A stretch of 64,000 nucleotides of DNA from JBLUOA01 sp048060095 (lineage in GTDB: Bacteria > Pseudomonadota > Alphaproteobacteria > Rhodobacterales > Rhodobacteraceae), in contig NZ_JBLUOA010000005.1 of the NCBI RefSeq assembly GCF_048060095.1, positions 62,001 through 126,000 of the forward strand. The letters run 5' to 3'. The notes under the pieces were generated by a model that had not been told where the DNA came from, did no database searches, and saw only the letters and a program-made list of their open reading frames with translations. Shown here one piece after another: positions 25,436 through 33,358 of this stretch. The translations under genes were made by a program, and so were the position numbers. Within the stretch, counting starts at the first letter, position 1. Each line of letters opens with the position of its first letter.

Positions 25436-26710
25436 ATGTGGCCATATCTTTTCGTTTCCGCGCTGTCGGAACCCATCCGGCGGATGGGTGTCGCGCGGCG
25501 CGTGCGGAATGGCCGCGAGGATGCCGAACGCGCGCGCGAACGGTTCGGCTATGCGTCCGAAGGCCGACCGACCGGGGATGTGATCTGGTTTCACGCAGGT
25601 GGCGAACGACAAAGCCTCGCCCTGATGCCGCTTCTGACCCGCTTGGGAAAGGAATTGCCGGATGTGCATTTCCTGCTGACAACCACGACCTACGGATCAC
25701 TGAAAGCGATTCAGTCGACCGGGCTACCACCCCGCGTCACACACCAATATGCCCCGGTCGATGCGCCTGGGCCGATCCGTCGGTTTCTGGATCACTGGCG
25801 ACCCTCCGCAGGCATTCACGCCGAACTGGACCTGTGGCCGCGCCTGATCCACACGGCGGCGCAGCGCGACATTCCGCAGGCGTTGATCAACACACGCATC
25901 ACCCCGAAAGAGGCCCGCGCCCGGCGCCGCTACGGCAAGATATTCGCCGAGATGCTGTCGCATTTCCATCGCATCCTGTTGCAGGACGAAGCATCGCTGG
26001 CAGAGTTCCTGAAACTCGGCGCTGACCCCGAACGCTCCGCTGTCGCAGGATCGCTGAAAGGTGCGGCTGATCCCCTTCCGGACATCGCGGATGAACGCGC
26101 GCAACTGTCCGCAGCGATCGGAACCCGCCCCCGCTGGCTTGCCGCCGGAACCGACCCCCGCGAAGAAGCCGTGCTGTTCAAAGCCCACGACATCGCCCGC
26201 GAAGGCGAACCCGGCCTGATCCTGTTCATCGCGCCCGACAGCCCGACCCAAGCCAAGGCAACCACGGCCCACGCCAGAAAACTATTTGAAGATGTCGCCC
26301 TTCGCAGCGCCGGCGACCCGATCACCCGCACCACCGCGGTCTATGTGATCGACGCCTACGGAGAGATGGGGTTGTGGCACCGCCTGTGCCCCGTCAGCTT
26401 TATCGGCCAATCGCTCAACGTGCCGGGCGACCGGCTGCGCGGACGCAACCCTTTTGATGCGGCCAGCGTCGATGCACTGATCCTTCACGGCCCGTCGGTC
26501 GATTACTACTCCGACGACTACACCGCCCTCTCCGCCGCCGCCGGAACGGTCGAGGTCAACAGCCCCGAGCGGATCGCCAAAACCGTGCTTCGCGCACAAG
26601 ACCCGGCATGGCGCATCCCCTATATCGGCGGCGCGCGCAAAGTGATGCAAGACGGCCGCCAAGCGTTGCGCGATACCGTGCAGGCGGTCATGGACACCTA
26701 TATCGACTGA
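25436..26710 (+). CDS. Kdo transferase-like glycosyltransferase, second paralogue
   Basis: GT-B protein of 424 residues homologous to WaaA/KdtA and to the gene at 14208. The acceptor domain has FHAGGERQSLALMPLL in place of HAASVGE and HAELDLWPRLI in place of ETELWPN, so more of the classical pattern survives than in the 14208 paralogue. The donor-domain block (DAYGEMGLWHRLCPVSFIGQSL, then GRNPFDAASVDALILHGPSVDYY) is clearly shared by the two. The N-terminus lacks an obvious membrane helix and the ribosome site is weak, so the start is uncertain. The stop is 3 bp from the distal att copy, so before integration this gene lay directly behind tRNA-Arg. Confidence 0.75.
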   Translation: MWPYLFVSALSEPIRRMGVARRVRNGREDAERARERFGYASEGRPTGDVIWFHAGGERQSLALMPLLTRLGKELPDVHFLLTTTTYGSLKAIQSTGLPPRVTHQYAPVDAPGPIRRFLDHWRPSAGIHAELDLWPRLIHTAAQRDIPQALINTRITPKEARARRRYGKIFAEMLSHFHRILLQDEASLAEFLKLGADPERSAVAGSLKGAADPLPDIADERAQLSAAIGTRPRWLAAGTDPREEAVLFKAHDIAREGEPGLILFIAPDSPTQAKATTAHARKLFEDVALRSAGDPITRTTAVYVIDAYGEMGLWHRLCPVSFIGQSLNVPGDRLRGRNPFDAASVDALILHGPSVDYYSDDYTALSAAAGTVEVNSPERIAKTVLRAQDPAWRIPYIGGARKVMQDGRQALRDTVQAVMDTYID

Positions 26711-26713
26711 GAA

Positions 26714-26760
26714 TGGCGACCCCGGCAGGATTCGAACCTGCAACCTGCCCCTTAGGAGGG
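26714..26760. repeat. Distal attachment site: 47-bp copy of the tRNA-Arg 3' half
   Basis: Identical over 47 bp to 37989-38035, from the encoded CCA end through the T arm and variable loop into the anticodon loop. It is not a functional tRNA gene because the 5' half is missing. The repeat marks the outer boundary of the integrated element. The sequence diverges immediately after GAGGG (AACC here, GGCT in the intact tRNA). Confidence 0.93.
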
Positions 26761-26783
26761 AACCGTTCATAGCGCTATTCCTT

Positions 26784-27869
26784 CTATGATTTCTGTTGTT
26801 TGGGTGTTTGTACAGGCTCTTTCTGTACATGGTTTGTACGAAAACGGGCCCTGACATCAGCCTCATCCGTCTCCGCATGGGCGTAGATACGCATCGGCAA
26901 ATTTGGGTCTGACCAGCGCCCAGCCTTGGCTGCCGTGACTGGATCGACCCCTTGGCGGACTACCAATTCAGTGAAGAACCCGTGTCGCCCCGCTGGGTGT
27001 GCTGACAGGTACTGGATGCCCGCACGCTTGCAAATGGTCTTCCATCGCGTGTTGTAGCCAGTCGAGCTTCCATAGCCGAAAACACGCGGCTTCATGAACT
27101 TGCCGGTCTTGCGGTTCTTCGGACGCTTGGGCGGTAGGGCCAGCAGCTCGTCCATCATCTGAGGCGAAACCGTGATCCAACTTTCCGGATGGCCCTTCTG
27201 CGCCTTTACTCTGACCTTGTTCTCGGCAGGTCGCAGATCGTCAGGCTCAATCGAGACAGCCTGATCGATCCGCGCTGCCGTCTCGAACATGAAGCGAACC
27301 AAAGCCGCGTTGTATGGATCAGCGGCTTGGCAGAAAGCCTCGATCCATTCCTTGTCGGCGGGCTTGCGTTCAACGCGGCTGGTTTTCCCTCGGCGCTTGT
27401 CCTGAGCGATCCGCTCAAACTTATCATAGGGCTTCACTCGGATCAGTGGCGTGCCTTCCAGCTCGTGCGCGTTGTTGATCACCGCGCTTGCTGGCGTCAC
27501 GATCTCGCGCCACCATGTATCCGTCGATGCCTTCGGTTTCAATTTCGGCCCCAGACCTTTCAGAAGCGCACCGGAGATCGCGCCTAGAGGCATGTTGCCA
27601 ATCTCTTCGACAATCGGGATCAACTGCTTCGCGGTCTTGGGGGAGACGTTGTATAGCATGATTGCATCTGAGAACGTCTTGCTCGGCTCATCGCCTACCA
27701 CATGGCGACGTATCTGGAGCTCTGTCTCTCGGTTTATCCAGTCCCGTGCGCCTGCTTCTGTAGATGCCTTAGTGCTTCGCCGGTATGGGCCTGCGATTGG
27801 CCTGCCGTTGTACTCGACCCAGCCCTTAGCCCAGTAGAAGCGGCCCCTCTTGTAGATTTGGAGCGGCAT
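26784..27869 (-). CDS. int: Tyrosine-type site-specific integrase
   Basis: Phage-type integrase, 361 residues, that should recombine attP with the tRNA-Arg attB. The N-terminal SAM-like core-binding region (about 60-150) precedes the catalytic domain. Visible catalytic residues are Arg200 in ETAARIDQ, the His291/Arg295 box written HPAGRHGF, Trp319 in KAGRW at the His/Trp position, and the Tyr329 nucleophile in MRIYAHAE. The HxxxRH spacing matches a branch common in Rhodobacterales islands. The 5' end overlaps the upstream excisionase-like gene by 136 bp. The last codons contain TTTGTAC repeats that may be arm-type binding sites. The gene ends 23 bp from the attachment repeat. Confidence 0.93.
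   Translation of the reverse strand: MPLQIYKRGRFYWAKGWVEYNGRPIAGPYRRSTKASTEAGARDWINRETELQIRRHVVGDEPSKTFSDAIMLYNVSPKTAKQLIPIVEEIGNMPLGAISGALLKGLGPKLKPKASTDTWWREIVTPASAVINNAHELEGTPLIRVKPYDKFERIAQDKRRGKTSRVERKPADKEWIEAFCQAADPYNAALVRFMFETAARIDQAVSIEPDDLRPAENKVRVKAQKGHPESWITVSPQMMDELLALPPKRPKNRKTGKFMKPRVFGYGSSTGYNTRWKTICKRAGIQYLSAHPAGRHGFFTELVVRQGVDPVTAAKAGRWSDPNLPMRIYAHAETDEADVRARFRTNHVQKEPVQTPKQQKS
26807..26841 (+). repeat. TTTGTAC repeats near the left end (candidate integrase arm sites)
   Basis: Three copies: TTTGTACAGG at 26807, TCTGTACAT at 26822 and TTTGTACGA at 26833, inside the 3' end of int. The last two are 11 bp apart, one helical turn. The same pair with the same spacing and orientation recurs near the right end at 37868. 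Confidence 0.5.
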
Positions 27870-28081
27870 GCCTGGCCTCCTTCAAAAATCTTATCGATCT
27901 GCGCGGGCGTGATCAGCATGGTCCGACCAAGGCGATAGAATGCGCCCGTATCGTTGGCACGCTCGCGTAGAGTGCGCTCAGAGATGTCGATCCCCATGCC
28001 GGACATAACCTCGACCCATTGGGCAGGCGTCTTACCAAGCCCCAGGATTTGCGAGCTGTCTGATTTGTCGGTCTCTGCCAT
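27734..28081 (-). CDS. Excisionase-like small DNA-binding protein
   Basis: Protein of 115 residues from the ATG at 28081 (AAGGACGACTGAA upstream). The core reads MGIDISERTLRERANDTGAFYRLGRTMLITPAQID, the helix-turn-wing pattern of MerR/AlpA-like excisionases, in which a residue pair before RLGR precedes the wing. The C-terminal ~45 residues are Ser/Gly/Gln-rich and overlap int by 136 bp in another frame, which ties production of the two proteins together. A role as recombination directionality factor is inferred from fold and position. Confidence 0.65.
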   Translation of the reverse strand: MAETDKSDSSQILGLGKTPAQWVEVMSGMGIDISERTLRERANDTGAFYRLGRTMLITPAQIDKIFEGGQACRSKSTRGAASTGLRAGSSTTAGQSQAHTGEALRHLQKQAHGTG

Positions 28082-28184
28082 TTCAGTCGTCCTTGTCCGC
28101 TTGAGTTGAAACTGCACGCCGCATGGAATCGCTTGTTAAGCACCATTTGACGTGGTCAGATGGGAATAACTGGAATAGTTCGTC

Positions 28185-28210
28185 ATTTTTTGCAATGTTC
28201 GCGAAAAAAT
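28185..28210. promoter_or_regulatory. Inverted repeat, candidate operator of the XRE repressor
   Basis: ATTTTTTGC, 7 bases, then GCGAAAAAAT: nine paired positions, one mismatch. It lies in the divergent region between the excisionase-like gene (start 28081) and the XRE gene (start 28237), where a phage-like repressor would be expected to control both sides. Confidence 0.4.
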
Positions 28211-28236
28211 ACGATCTCGTCAAATGGAAATTGGGA

Positions 28237-28659
28237 ATGGCGCGGAAAGACGCTGAACTGTTCGCTTCGATGGGTGCGCGCCTAACCATTGCGCGCAACG
28301 AAGCAGGGTTGTCTCAAGCTGCGATGGCTGAAGCGCTTGGTGTCTCGCCACGGGCTTATCACAGCTACGAGAAGGGACAGCGCGGTATTCCAGTTGAAGC
28401 GTTGGTGGCCTTTGGAGAGCAATTCGATGTCGACGTGCCCTGGCTCTTATTGGGCACCAAGGCGATACGCGCGGGACACGATTTCAACGCTTTAAAGGAG
28501 ATCGAGACCTCGCTCGATCAGCACCTGAACGCGGAAAACATCAAAATCAAAAGTGAAAAGCGCGGGGCTATCGTCGCGCGTTGGTACCAGTCGCATGTCG
28601 AGGGGCGGGAAGTAACGGATGATGACGTTCACACTTGGATCGAACTCGTAAGGGAGTAA
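28237..28659 (+). CDS. XRE-family helix-turn-helix regulator
   Basis: Cro/CI-type regulator. From the ATG at 28237 it has 140 residues, and the helix-turn-helix starts near residue 13 (RLTIARNEAGLSQAAMAEALGVSPRAYHSYEKGQRG). Upstream in-frame ATGs at 28123 and 28195 would add 38 or 14 residues without homology character and would run through the inverted repeat at 28185-28210, so the short form is preferred. The C-terminal region is helical and charged, with no peptidase Ser/Lys pair visible, so LexA-type self-cleavage is not indicated. It is divergent from the excisionase/int pair and 4 bp before a two-TM gene. It is likely the element's maintenance switch. Confidence 0.8.
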   Translation: MARKDAELFASMGARLTIARNEAGLSQAAMAEALGVSPRAYHSYEKGQRGIPVEALVAFGEQFDVDVPWLLLGTKAIRAGHDFNALKEIETSLDQHLNAENIKIKSEKRGAIVARWYQSHVEGREVTDDDVHTWIELVRE

Positions 28660-28663
28660 GCAA

Positions 28664-28960
28664 ATGCAAAAACCAAGCGACCAATGGAAGAAACTTCGCC
28701 GCGCAGCACTGGAACGCGCGCGACGCAATATGATCGAACCTCTGGAGGTCGTTCACCTCGCTCTTCTCGGAGCCAGCGCACTGTACTTGGCCGGTTTTCT
28801 GCGGCTGAACCTATTCGGTCAAACCGGCGAATTCTCGCTGGTTTCTGGAGCCTTCATTCTCCTGGCAGCCGCTGCCGGTCTACTTGTGCCTGTTCTGACA
28901 GGATCAGCATTGACCCTGCACTTCACCGACCGACGCCTGGGAAAGCTCCTTCGTGAATGA
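28664..28960 (+). CDS. Small two-TM hypothetical protein
   Basis: Protein of 98 residues starting 4 bp after the XRE gene with AAGGGAG upstream, so the two are one transcript. A basic amphipathic N-terminus (DQWKKLRRAALERARRN) is followed by two membrane segments (about 28-48 and 57-85) and a short basic tail. There are no recognisable enzymatic motifs. A pairing of an XRE regulator with a small membrane protein occurs in element-encoded exclusion and toxin systems, but nothing in the sequence proves such a role here. Confidence 0.6.
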   Translation: MQKPSDQWKKLRRAALERARRNMIEPLEVVHLALLGASALYLAGFLRLNLFGQTGEFSLVSGAFILLAAAAGLLVPVLTGSALTLHFTDRRLGKLLRE

Positions 28961-29052
28961 CCCCACTGCAATTATGGGCTCTCGGGCCGCACCGCGTCTG
29001 GCGCACGATGTTCAGGCGCAGCGAAAGGGCCTAACCTGAATGGCCTTCGGAG

Positions 29053-29940
29053 TTGTTCATTCACCGCAGTGACTCGATCTACGATGACGTTCCCTCCGAA
29101 CGCTATCAATTCCCTCGCCAATACTTGTCCCGGGCTAAGCAATGCGAAGGCGATTGGATCGTCTATCTGGAGCCAAGCAAGGTGAAAGACACGAAGGGGT
29201 ACTTTGCAGTCGCAAAGGTGCAAGAAATCATCTCTGACCCTCGAAAATCTGACATGTACTTGGCCGTGATCGAGCCTGGGACTTATCTCGATTTCGGCGA
29301 TCCGGTGCCGTTCCGCGATACGGAGAGCATCGTTGAGAGAGGCCTGCTGAACGACGAAGGTCGCATTTCTGGCCGCGCACAAGCAGCGGTGAGAACACTA
29401 TCCAGTGAAGACTTCGCCCGGATCATCGAGCGCGGGCTAGACGCTGAGGACGACATTCTGCCCCGTGTAGGAGACCTTGCAGCCGCCACTGGTTTTCAAG
29501 ATGCGCAAGTTCCCTTCCAACACCTGCCTGCACGCGAGCGGGTCGATCAACTTACTAGCCGGGCATTGCGGGATCGCAACTTTCGGAAGAACGTGCTGCG
29601 AGCATATGGTGAGCGTTGCGCGATAACTGGTCTGCGATTGATCAACGGTGGTGGGCGTGCTGAAGTTGAAGCCGCGCACATTCGGCCTGTTGAGTGTGAT
29701 GGCCCTGACATTGTCAGCAATGGCATTGCATTGTCTGGAACGGCGCACTGGATGTTTGATCGCGGGTTAGTGGGGTTAGATGACGATCTGAGGATACTTG
29801 TTTCTAGACAGAGCAACGACGTTGGAGCCGTGACGACCATGATCAATTCAACAGGAAGGTTACTGGCTCCAGACCGGCAGGCGAACAGGCCGCGAGCAGA
29901 ATTTGTGGCATGGCACAGATATCACTGTTTCAAGACCTGA
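29053..29940 (+). CDS. HNH endonuclease domain protein, apparent frameshift at the N-terminus
   Basis: The main frame gives up to 295 residues with a C-terminal HNH nuclease: YGERCAITGL (first Cys pair region), EVEAAHIRPVECDG with the AHI catalytic histidine, then NGIALSGTAHWMFDRGLVGL. The N-terminal part (FIHRSDSIYDDVPSERYQFPRQYL) is a conserved domain that, in relatives as I recall them, is preceded by MAFGV. Here ATGGCCTTCGGAGTT at 29040-29054 encodes MAFGV in another frame, joined by one extra base at 29055. Either the gene is frameshifted or translation uses TTG at 29053. The function is probably DNA cleavage, perhaps modification-dependent restriction. Confidence 0.75.
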   Translation: MFIHRSDSIYDDVPSERYQFPRQYLSRAKQCEGDWIVYLEPSKVKDTKGYFAVAKVQEIISDPRKSDMYLAVIEPGTYLDFGDPVPFRDTESIVERGLLNDEGRISGRAQAAVRTLSSEDFARIIERGLDAEDDILPRVGDLAAATGFQDAQVPFQHLPARERVDQLTSRALRDRNFRKNVLRAYGERCAITGLRLINGGGRAEVEAAHIRPVECDGPDIVSNGIALSGTAHWMFDRGLVGLDDDLRILVSRQSNDVGAVTTMINSTGRLLAPDRQANRPRAEFVAWHRYHCFKT

Positions 29941-30059
29941 TGGCTCGTGAGATGTTGCTCGCACGACTGCCAGACGACATCACGGATGAAACTACTTGCC
30001 TTGCGAATGTCTCAGGCTTCCGGTCTAACGAGATGTGAAACAGATTACGCAGAGAAACA

Positions 30060-32465
30060 ATGCAATTCCCAGAAATCTTTGATACTGAACGATGCTTGCT
30101 TTTCCTAGGCTCCGGATTTTCAGCAGCAGCAACAAATAAGCGGTCTGGGAGTCCGCCAGTCGGGAACGGTCTTCAGAAGGCAATTTTGTCTGAAATTGAA
30201 GAAGAGCATGCGGATATTGATCTGAAAGATGCAGCCTCTTACGCCGCTAGCAGAGGCGTGAATTTGTATGGACTATTGCATGATCTTTTTGTCATCACGG
30301 GGTTGAATGAGGACCAAAAGACAATTTTGGGCAAGCGGTGGAGAAGGATTTACACCACAAATTACGATGATGCTGTCGAGTTCTTTGAAAAGGACAGCGG
30401 AACGGGAAGCCGCCGCCTATCATTTTCGATTGATGATGACAGACCTCGCAAGTTTCCTTCAAACACCGTGGTGCATTTGCATGGGTACATTCATGCTTGT
30501 GACAAGAAAAATGTTCTTTCACAGCTTGTACTTGATCATCGCTCATATGCAGAGCAAGCGGCCTTGGAAAGCCCATGGTGGGATCAGTTTGAAAGAGATG
30601 TTCAAGGCGCTGAATGGATTTTCTTTGTAGGTTACAATCTAAATGACTTTGCTGTCGCCAAGTACCTGACTAAAGACCCGCGAATTTCCCAGAAAACTAG
30701 ATTTATTTTGCGCGACCCTGTTAGTGATTACTTGCTCGATAGGCTAGAAGGGTACGGCTCAGTTGACACAATCTCAACGAGTGGATTTGCCGACGCTTGC
30801 GCCAACGCCAAGACTCGTGACCCAATCAGCGATTTTCATCAACTCAATGCCTTCCGGCTGATCGACCCTTACAAAGACAACAAAGCTGTTGCTCGGCCAA
30901 CTCCTGTTGAGATTGAGACCTTCCTGACAAGGGGCAACTACAATTTTCAATCTTTGTCCTCAACCTATCCAAAGGCCGAGTTCGCTCTGCCACGAGGGTC
31001 GAAGATGAAAGAGGCTGTTGAGGCTCTTTCAGTTTCTAAGACGCTGTTGCTTCATTCTCGAACCGCCAACGGCAAGAGTATCTTTGCCGATATGCTCAGC
31101 CTCGAACTGTCGGCCGCTGGCAAGAGTTGCGTACGCTACACAAGTCACAGTGACATCCCCCCGTCAGAGATTGAATTTCTTTCTCAAATAAATGATCTTG
31201 TTGTTTTTTTCAGAACCTATGACGATGTGGTGGCGGTGTCCGACGAAGTTGCCCAGTTGCGGGAGAACGCTACCTTCATTGTCGAAATTAACACCGGCAC
31301 TGATCAAGTTCGTCGAAGCGAGGTGCACAGTTTCTTGCCAAGTCCAATTGGTAGGCTGGATCTGAATCCACTTGAAAGGCAGGATCGACAAGATTTCGGA
31401 GAACTTCTCTCGCGTTCAGGCATACCGTCAGACGGGATTGATCTATCGGGGACAGGCCGGACTGAGTTGCGCGATCATCTCGTAGATTTGTTAAACAGCC
31501 CATACATCAAGGAGCGTTTGAACAATGCGATCAAACCCTTACTAGACGACAAGGAAGCGATGAAAATCATTGCGACTGCGTGTGTGATGAGAGCATTCTC
31601 AATTCATGTTGGGACTGATTTCATCCGTGCGATTACGGGTGGTGATCCCTATGATATTCTTTTGAAAAATGAGGTCGCAGCTCTTGAGTTTGGCGCTTTG
31701 TCACCAGATGCGCTCGCATTGCATTCCGCGGTCTTTGGCGAGTTTTTCTTGAAGGAACATGTGGGTGCGCGCGGCATAATAAGCGTAATTTGCCGGTTGG
31801 CGATAGAGGCGGCCAAACGCAAGAAAAATGGTGCAAACCTCAGTTCCCAGCGAAGCCGGGAAGCCCGTAAGGCCCTTGGTGCCCTTCTGCAGTACGGAAG
31901 AGTATCGTCTTTGCTTGGTAGTGCCGCCCCAGAGACACAGAAATCCATAACTGATCTTTATGAAACACTGAGAGACAACATCATCATCAATGATGAACCG
32001 CTGTTTTGGTTGCAATATAGCATATTTATGCAGGACTTAGGCAATTACGGCATGGCGCGAAACCACCTAGAAACCGCATATCTACGAGCAGAAGCGACCG
32101 AAGGTTTCCGAACTTATCAATTGGATACGAATTATCTGAAGCTAATCCTTCAAGCACCTGCGGGCGAAGATGATTTTCCAGGCGACACCGAAATTTTGTT
32201 CGATCTTATCGACAAGGTACATGACATGCTTTCGGCACCTGATCACAGAATACATGCAATTCGAGTTCTAGAAGATATCAAAGTCTTCTGCGCCAAAAAT
32301 GGTGCAGACCTCACTGATGGTGAACGTCAGCGGCTTTCCATCCAGTGCTTAGGCATTGTAGGGACACTTGAAGCACTAGACATCGGTATCAAGACTGAGT
32401 TTGAAACTGACAGATCAAAAGCTGCCGTTGAAGAAGCCGTGGCTCTACTGGCGACGTACAGTTAA
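30060..32465 (+). CDS. SIR2-domain protein with NTPase-like and helical C-terminal regions; probable anti-phage NADase
   Basis: 801 residues, AT-rich compared with both flanks. The N-terminal SIR2-type domain (residues about 1-270) has the NAD-site motifs GSGFS (17-21), TTNYD with Asn101 (99-103), HLHG with His141 (139-142) and FVGYNLNDF (189-197), so the residues needed for NAD hydrolysis look intact. A P-loop-like segment SRTANGKS (333-340) follows, with the first Gly of Walker A replaced, then beta strands (LVVFF, ATFIVEIN) and a long helical, TPR-like C-terminus (about 520-801). This layout resembles STAND-type SIR2 defence proteins, in which sensing triggers NAD depletion and abortive infection. 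The substrate and trigger are unknown. It stands as a single gene. Confidence 0.8.
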   Translation: MQFPEIFDTERCLLFLGSGFSAAATNKRSGSPPVGNGLQKAILSEIEEEHADIDLKDAASYAASRGVNLYGLLHDLFVITGLNEDQKTILGKRWRRIYTTNYDDAVEFFEKDSGTGSRRLSFSIDDDRPRKFPSNTVVHLHGYIHACDKKNVLSQLVLDHRSYAEQAALESPWWDQFERDVQGAEWIFFVGYNLNDFAVAKYLTKDPRISQKTRFILRDPVSDYLLDRLEGYGSVDTISTSGFADACANAKTRDPISDFHQLNAFRLIDPYKDNKAVARPTPVEIETFLTRGNYNFQSLSSTYPKAEFALPRGSKMKEAVEALSVSKTLLLHSRTANGKSIFADMLSLELSAAGKSCVRYTSHSDIPPSEIEFLSQINDLVVFFRTYDDVVAVSDEVAQLRENATFIVEINTGTDQVRRSEVHSFLPSPIGRLDLNPLERQDRQDFGELLSRSGIPSDGIDLSGTGRTELRDHLVDLLNSPYIKERLNNAIKPLLDDKEAMKIIATACVMRAFSIHVGTDFIRAITGGDPYDILLKNEVAALEFGALSPDALALHSAVFGEFFLKEHVGARGIISVICRLAIEAAKRKKNGANLSSQRSREARKALGALLQYGRVSSLLGSAAPETQKSITDLYETLRDNIIINDEPLFWLQYSIFMQDLGNYGMARNHLETAYLRAEATEGFRTYQLDTNYLKLILQAPAGEDDFPGDTEILFDLIDKVHDMLSAPDHRIHAIRVLEDIKVFCAKNGADLTDGERQRLSIQCLGIVGTLEALDIGIKTEFETDRSKAAVEEAVALLATYS

Positions 32466-32514
32466 TAATGGGAAGTGCCTGACACGGTATGGTTCGCATG
32501 ATCCGTATCAAACG

Positions 32515-32543
32515 TTGACACATGTACCATGCAATGGTACACA
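32515..32543 (+). promoter_or_regulatory. higBA promoter with embedded palindromic operator
   Basis: A consensus -35 box TTGACA (32515-32520) is followed after exactly 17 bp by TACACA (32538-32543) as a weak -10. Between and over them lies the perfect palindrome TGTACCATGCAATGGTACA (32523-32541), 8-bp arms around GCA. A repressor bound there would block polymerase directly, as expected for HigA autoregulation. Confidence 0.7.
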
Positions 32544-32549
32544 TCATAA

Positions 32550-32831
32550 ATGATCCAAAGCACCAAGGGTAAACTCGCTGCCAGCGCCGTTAAAGGCAAG
32601 TATGGCAAAGGCTTCCCGGGTGATTTGGTAAAGCGCACGCGGGCTATGCTTTCGGCGCTGGATGCTGCGGTTGTTGTCGAGGATTTGCGGTTCCCGCCCG
32701 GCAACCACCTGGAAGAACTGAAAGGGGATCGGGCCGGGCAGCACTCCGTGCGGATCAACGGGCAATGGCGCATCTGCTTTGTCTGGACGCCGAACGGCCC
32801 CGCCGATGTCGAGATTGTGGATTACCATTGA
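32550..32831 (+). CDS. higB: HigB/RelE-family toxin
   Basis: Toxin of 93 residues of the HigB/plasmid-killer type, a ribosome-dependent mRNA interferase. The typical core is present: LRFPPGNHLEELKGDRAGQHSVRINGQWRICFVW, followed by the C-terminal VEIVDYH. Toxin before antitoxin is the HigBA order; the antitoxin begins 12 bp downstream. The usual N-terminal MIKSFKDK-like strand appears here as MIQSTKGKLAASAVKGK. The gene is controlled by the palindromic promoter just upstream. Confidence 0.9.
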   Translation: MIQSTKGKLAASAVKGKYGKGFPGDLVKRTRAMLSALDAAVVVEDLRFPPGNHLEELKGDRAGQHSVRINGQWRICFVWTPNGPADVEIVDYH

Positions 32832-32843
32832 GAGGATACGCTG

Positions 32844-33134
32844 ATGAGCACGCTTGAAGACCCGATGCACCCCGGTGAAGTCCTGAAAGAGCTTTACCTC
32901 GATCCCCTGGAGATGGGGGCCATCGCGTTTGCGCGGCGTCTGGGCGTGCCTCGTACACGGATCGAGCGGTTGATCAAGGGCACGACCGGGATCACGCCTG
33001 ACACTGCGCTACGCCTTGCCCGTGTGTTCAACACGAGCCCGGCCTACTGGGTGAACTTGCAGACAAACTATGACATGGCGCTGGCGGCTAAGGAGATCGA
33101 TGTGTCTGAAATTGTACCGCTGGTTGCCGCCTAA
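32844..33134 (+). CDS. higA: HigA-family antitoxin
   Basis: Antitoxin and autorepressor of 96 residues. The HigA signature MHPGEVLKELYLDP is followed by a helix-turn-helix (FARRLGVPRTRIERLIKGTTGITPDTALRLARVFNTSPAYWVNLQTNYD). GAGGATACG precedes the ATG. It is paired with higB and predicted to bind the TGTACCAT/ATGGTACA palindrome at 32523. Such pairs stabilise integrated elements and can also serve in phage defence. The next 224 bp (33135-33358) contain no convincing gene. Confidence 0.92.
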   Translation: MSTLEDPMHPGEVLKELYLDPLEMGAIAFARRLGVPRTRIERLIKGTTGITPDTALRLARVFNTSPAYWVNLQTNYDMALAAKEIDVSEIVPLVAA

Positions 33135-33358
33135 CGAGGGTCAGTAGCGATCGTGATGGATTATGACGCTGACGCCACTAGCGGCTACTGCGGCGCACAT
33201 AACATCGCGTCGAACCGAAGACCGACACTAGTCTACGTGCAACAAGCGTTCACTCTTCAAGCAACCTCTTCAAGCGGTTAACATAGCTGTATCATAGTCC
33301 AACCATGTGATCGTAAGATTTTACTGGAGTGGGACGAAGTTTGAGGATTAGTTTCGCG

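Noticed and set aside
26714..26760. Possible second tRNA-Arg gene
   Set aside because: Only the 3' half is present; there is no acceptor 5' strand or D arm. It is the distal attachment repeat.
28684..28956. Alternative 90-codon frame overlapping the two-TM gene
   Set aside because: The frame at 28664 has the ribosome site (AAGGGAG), the coupling to the XRE gene and two plausible membrane helices. The alternative is Arg/Ser-rich with no supporting signal.
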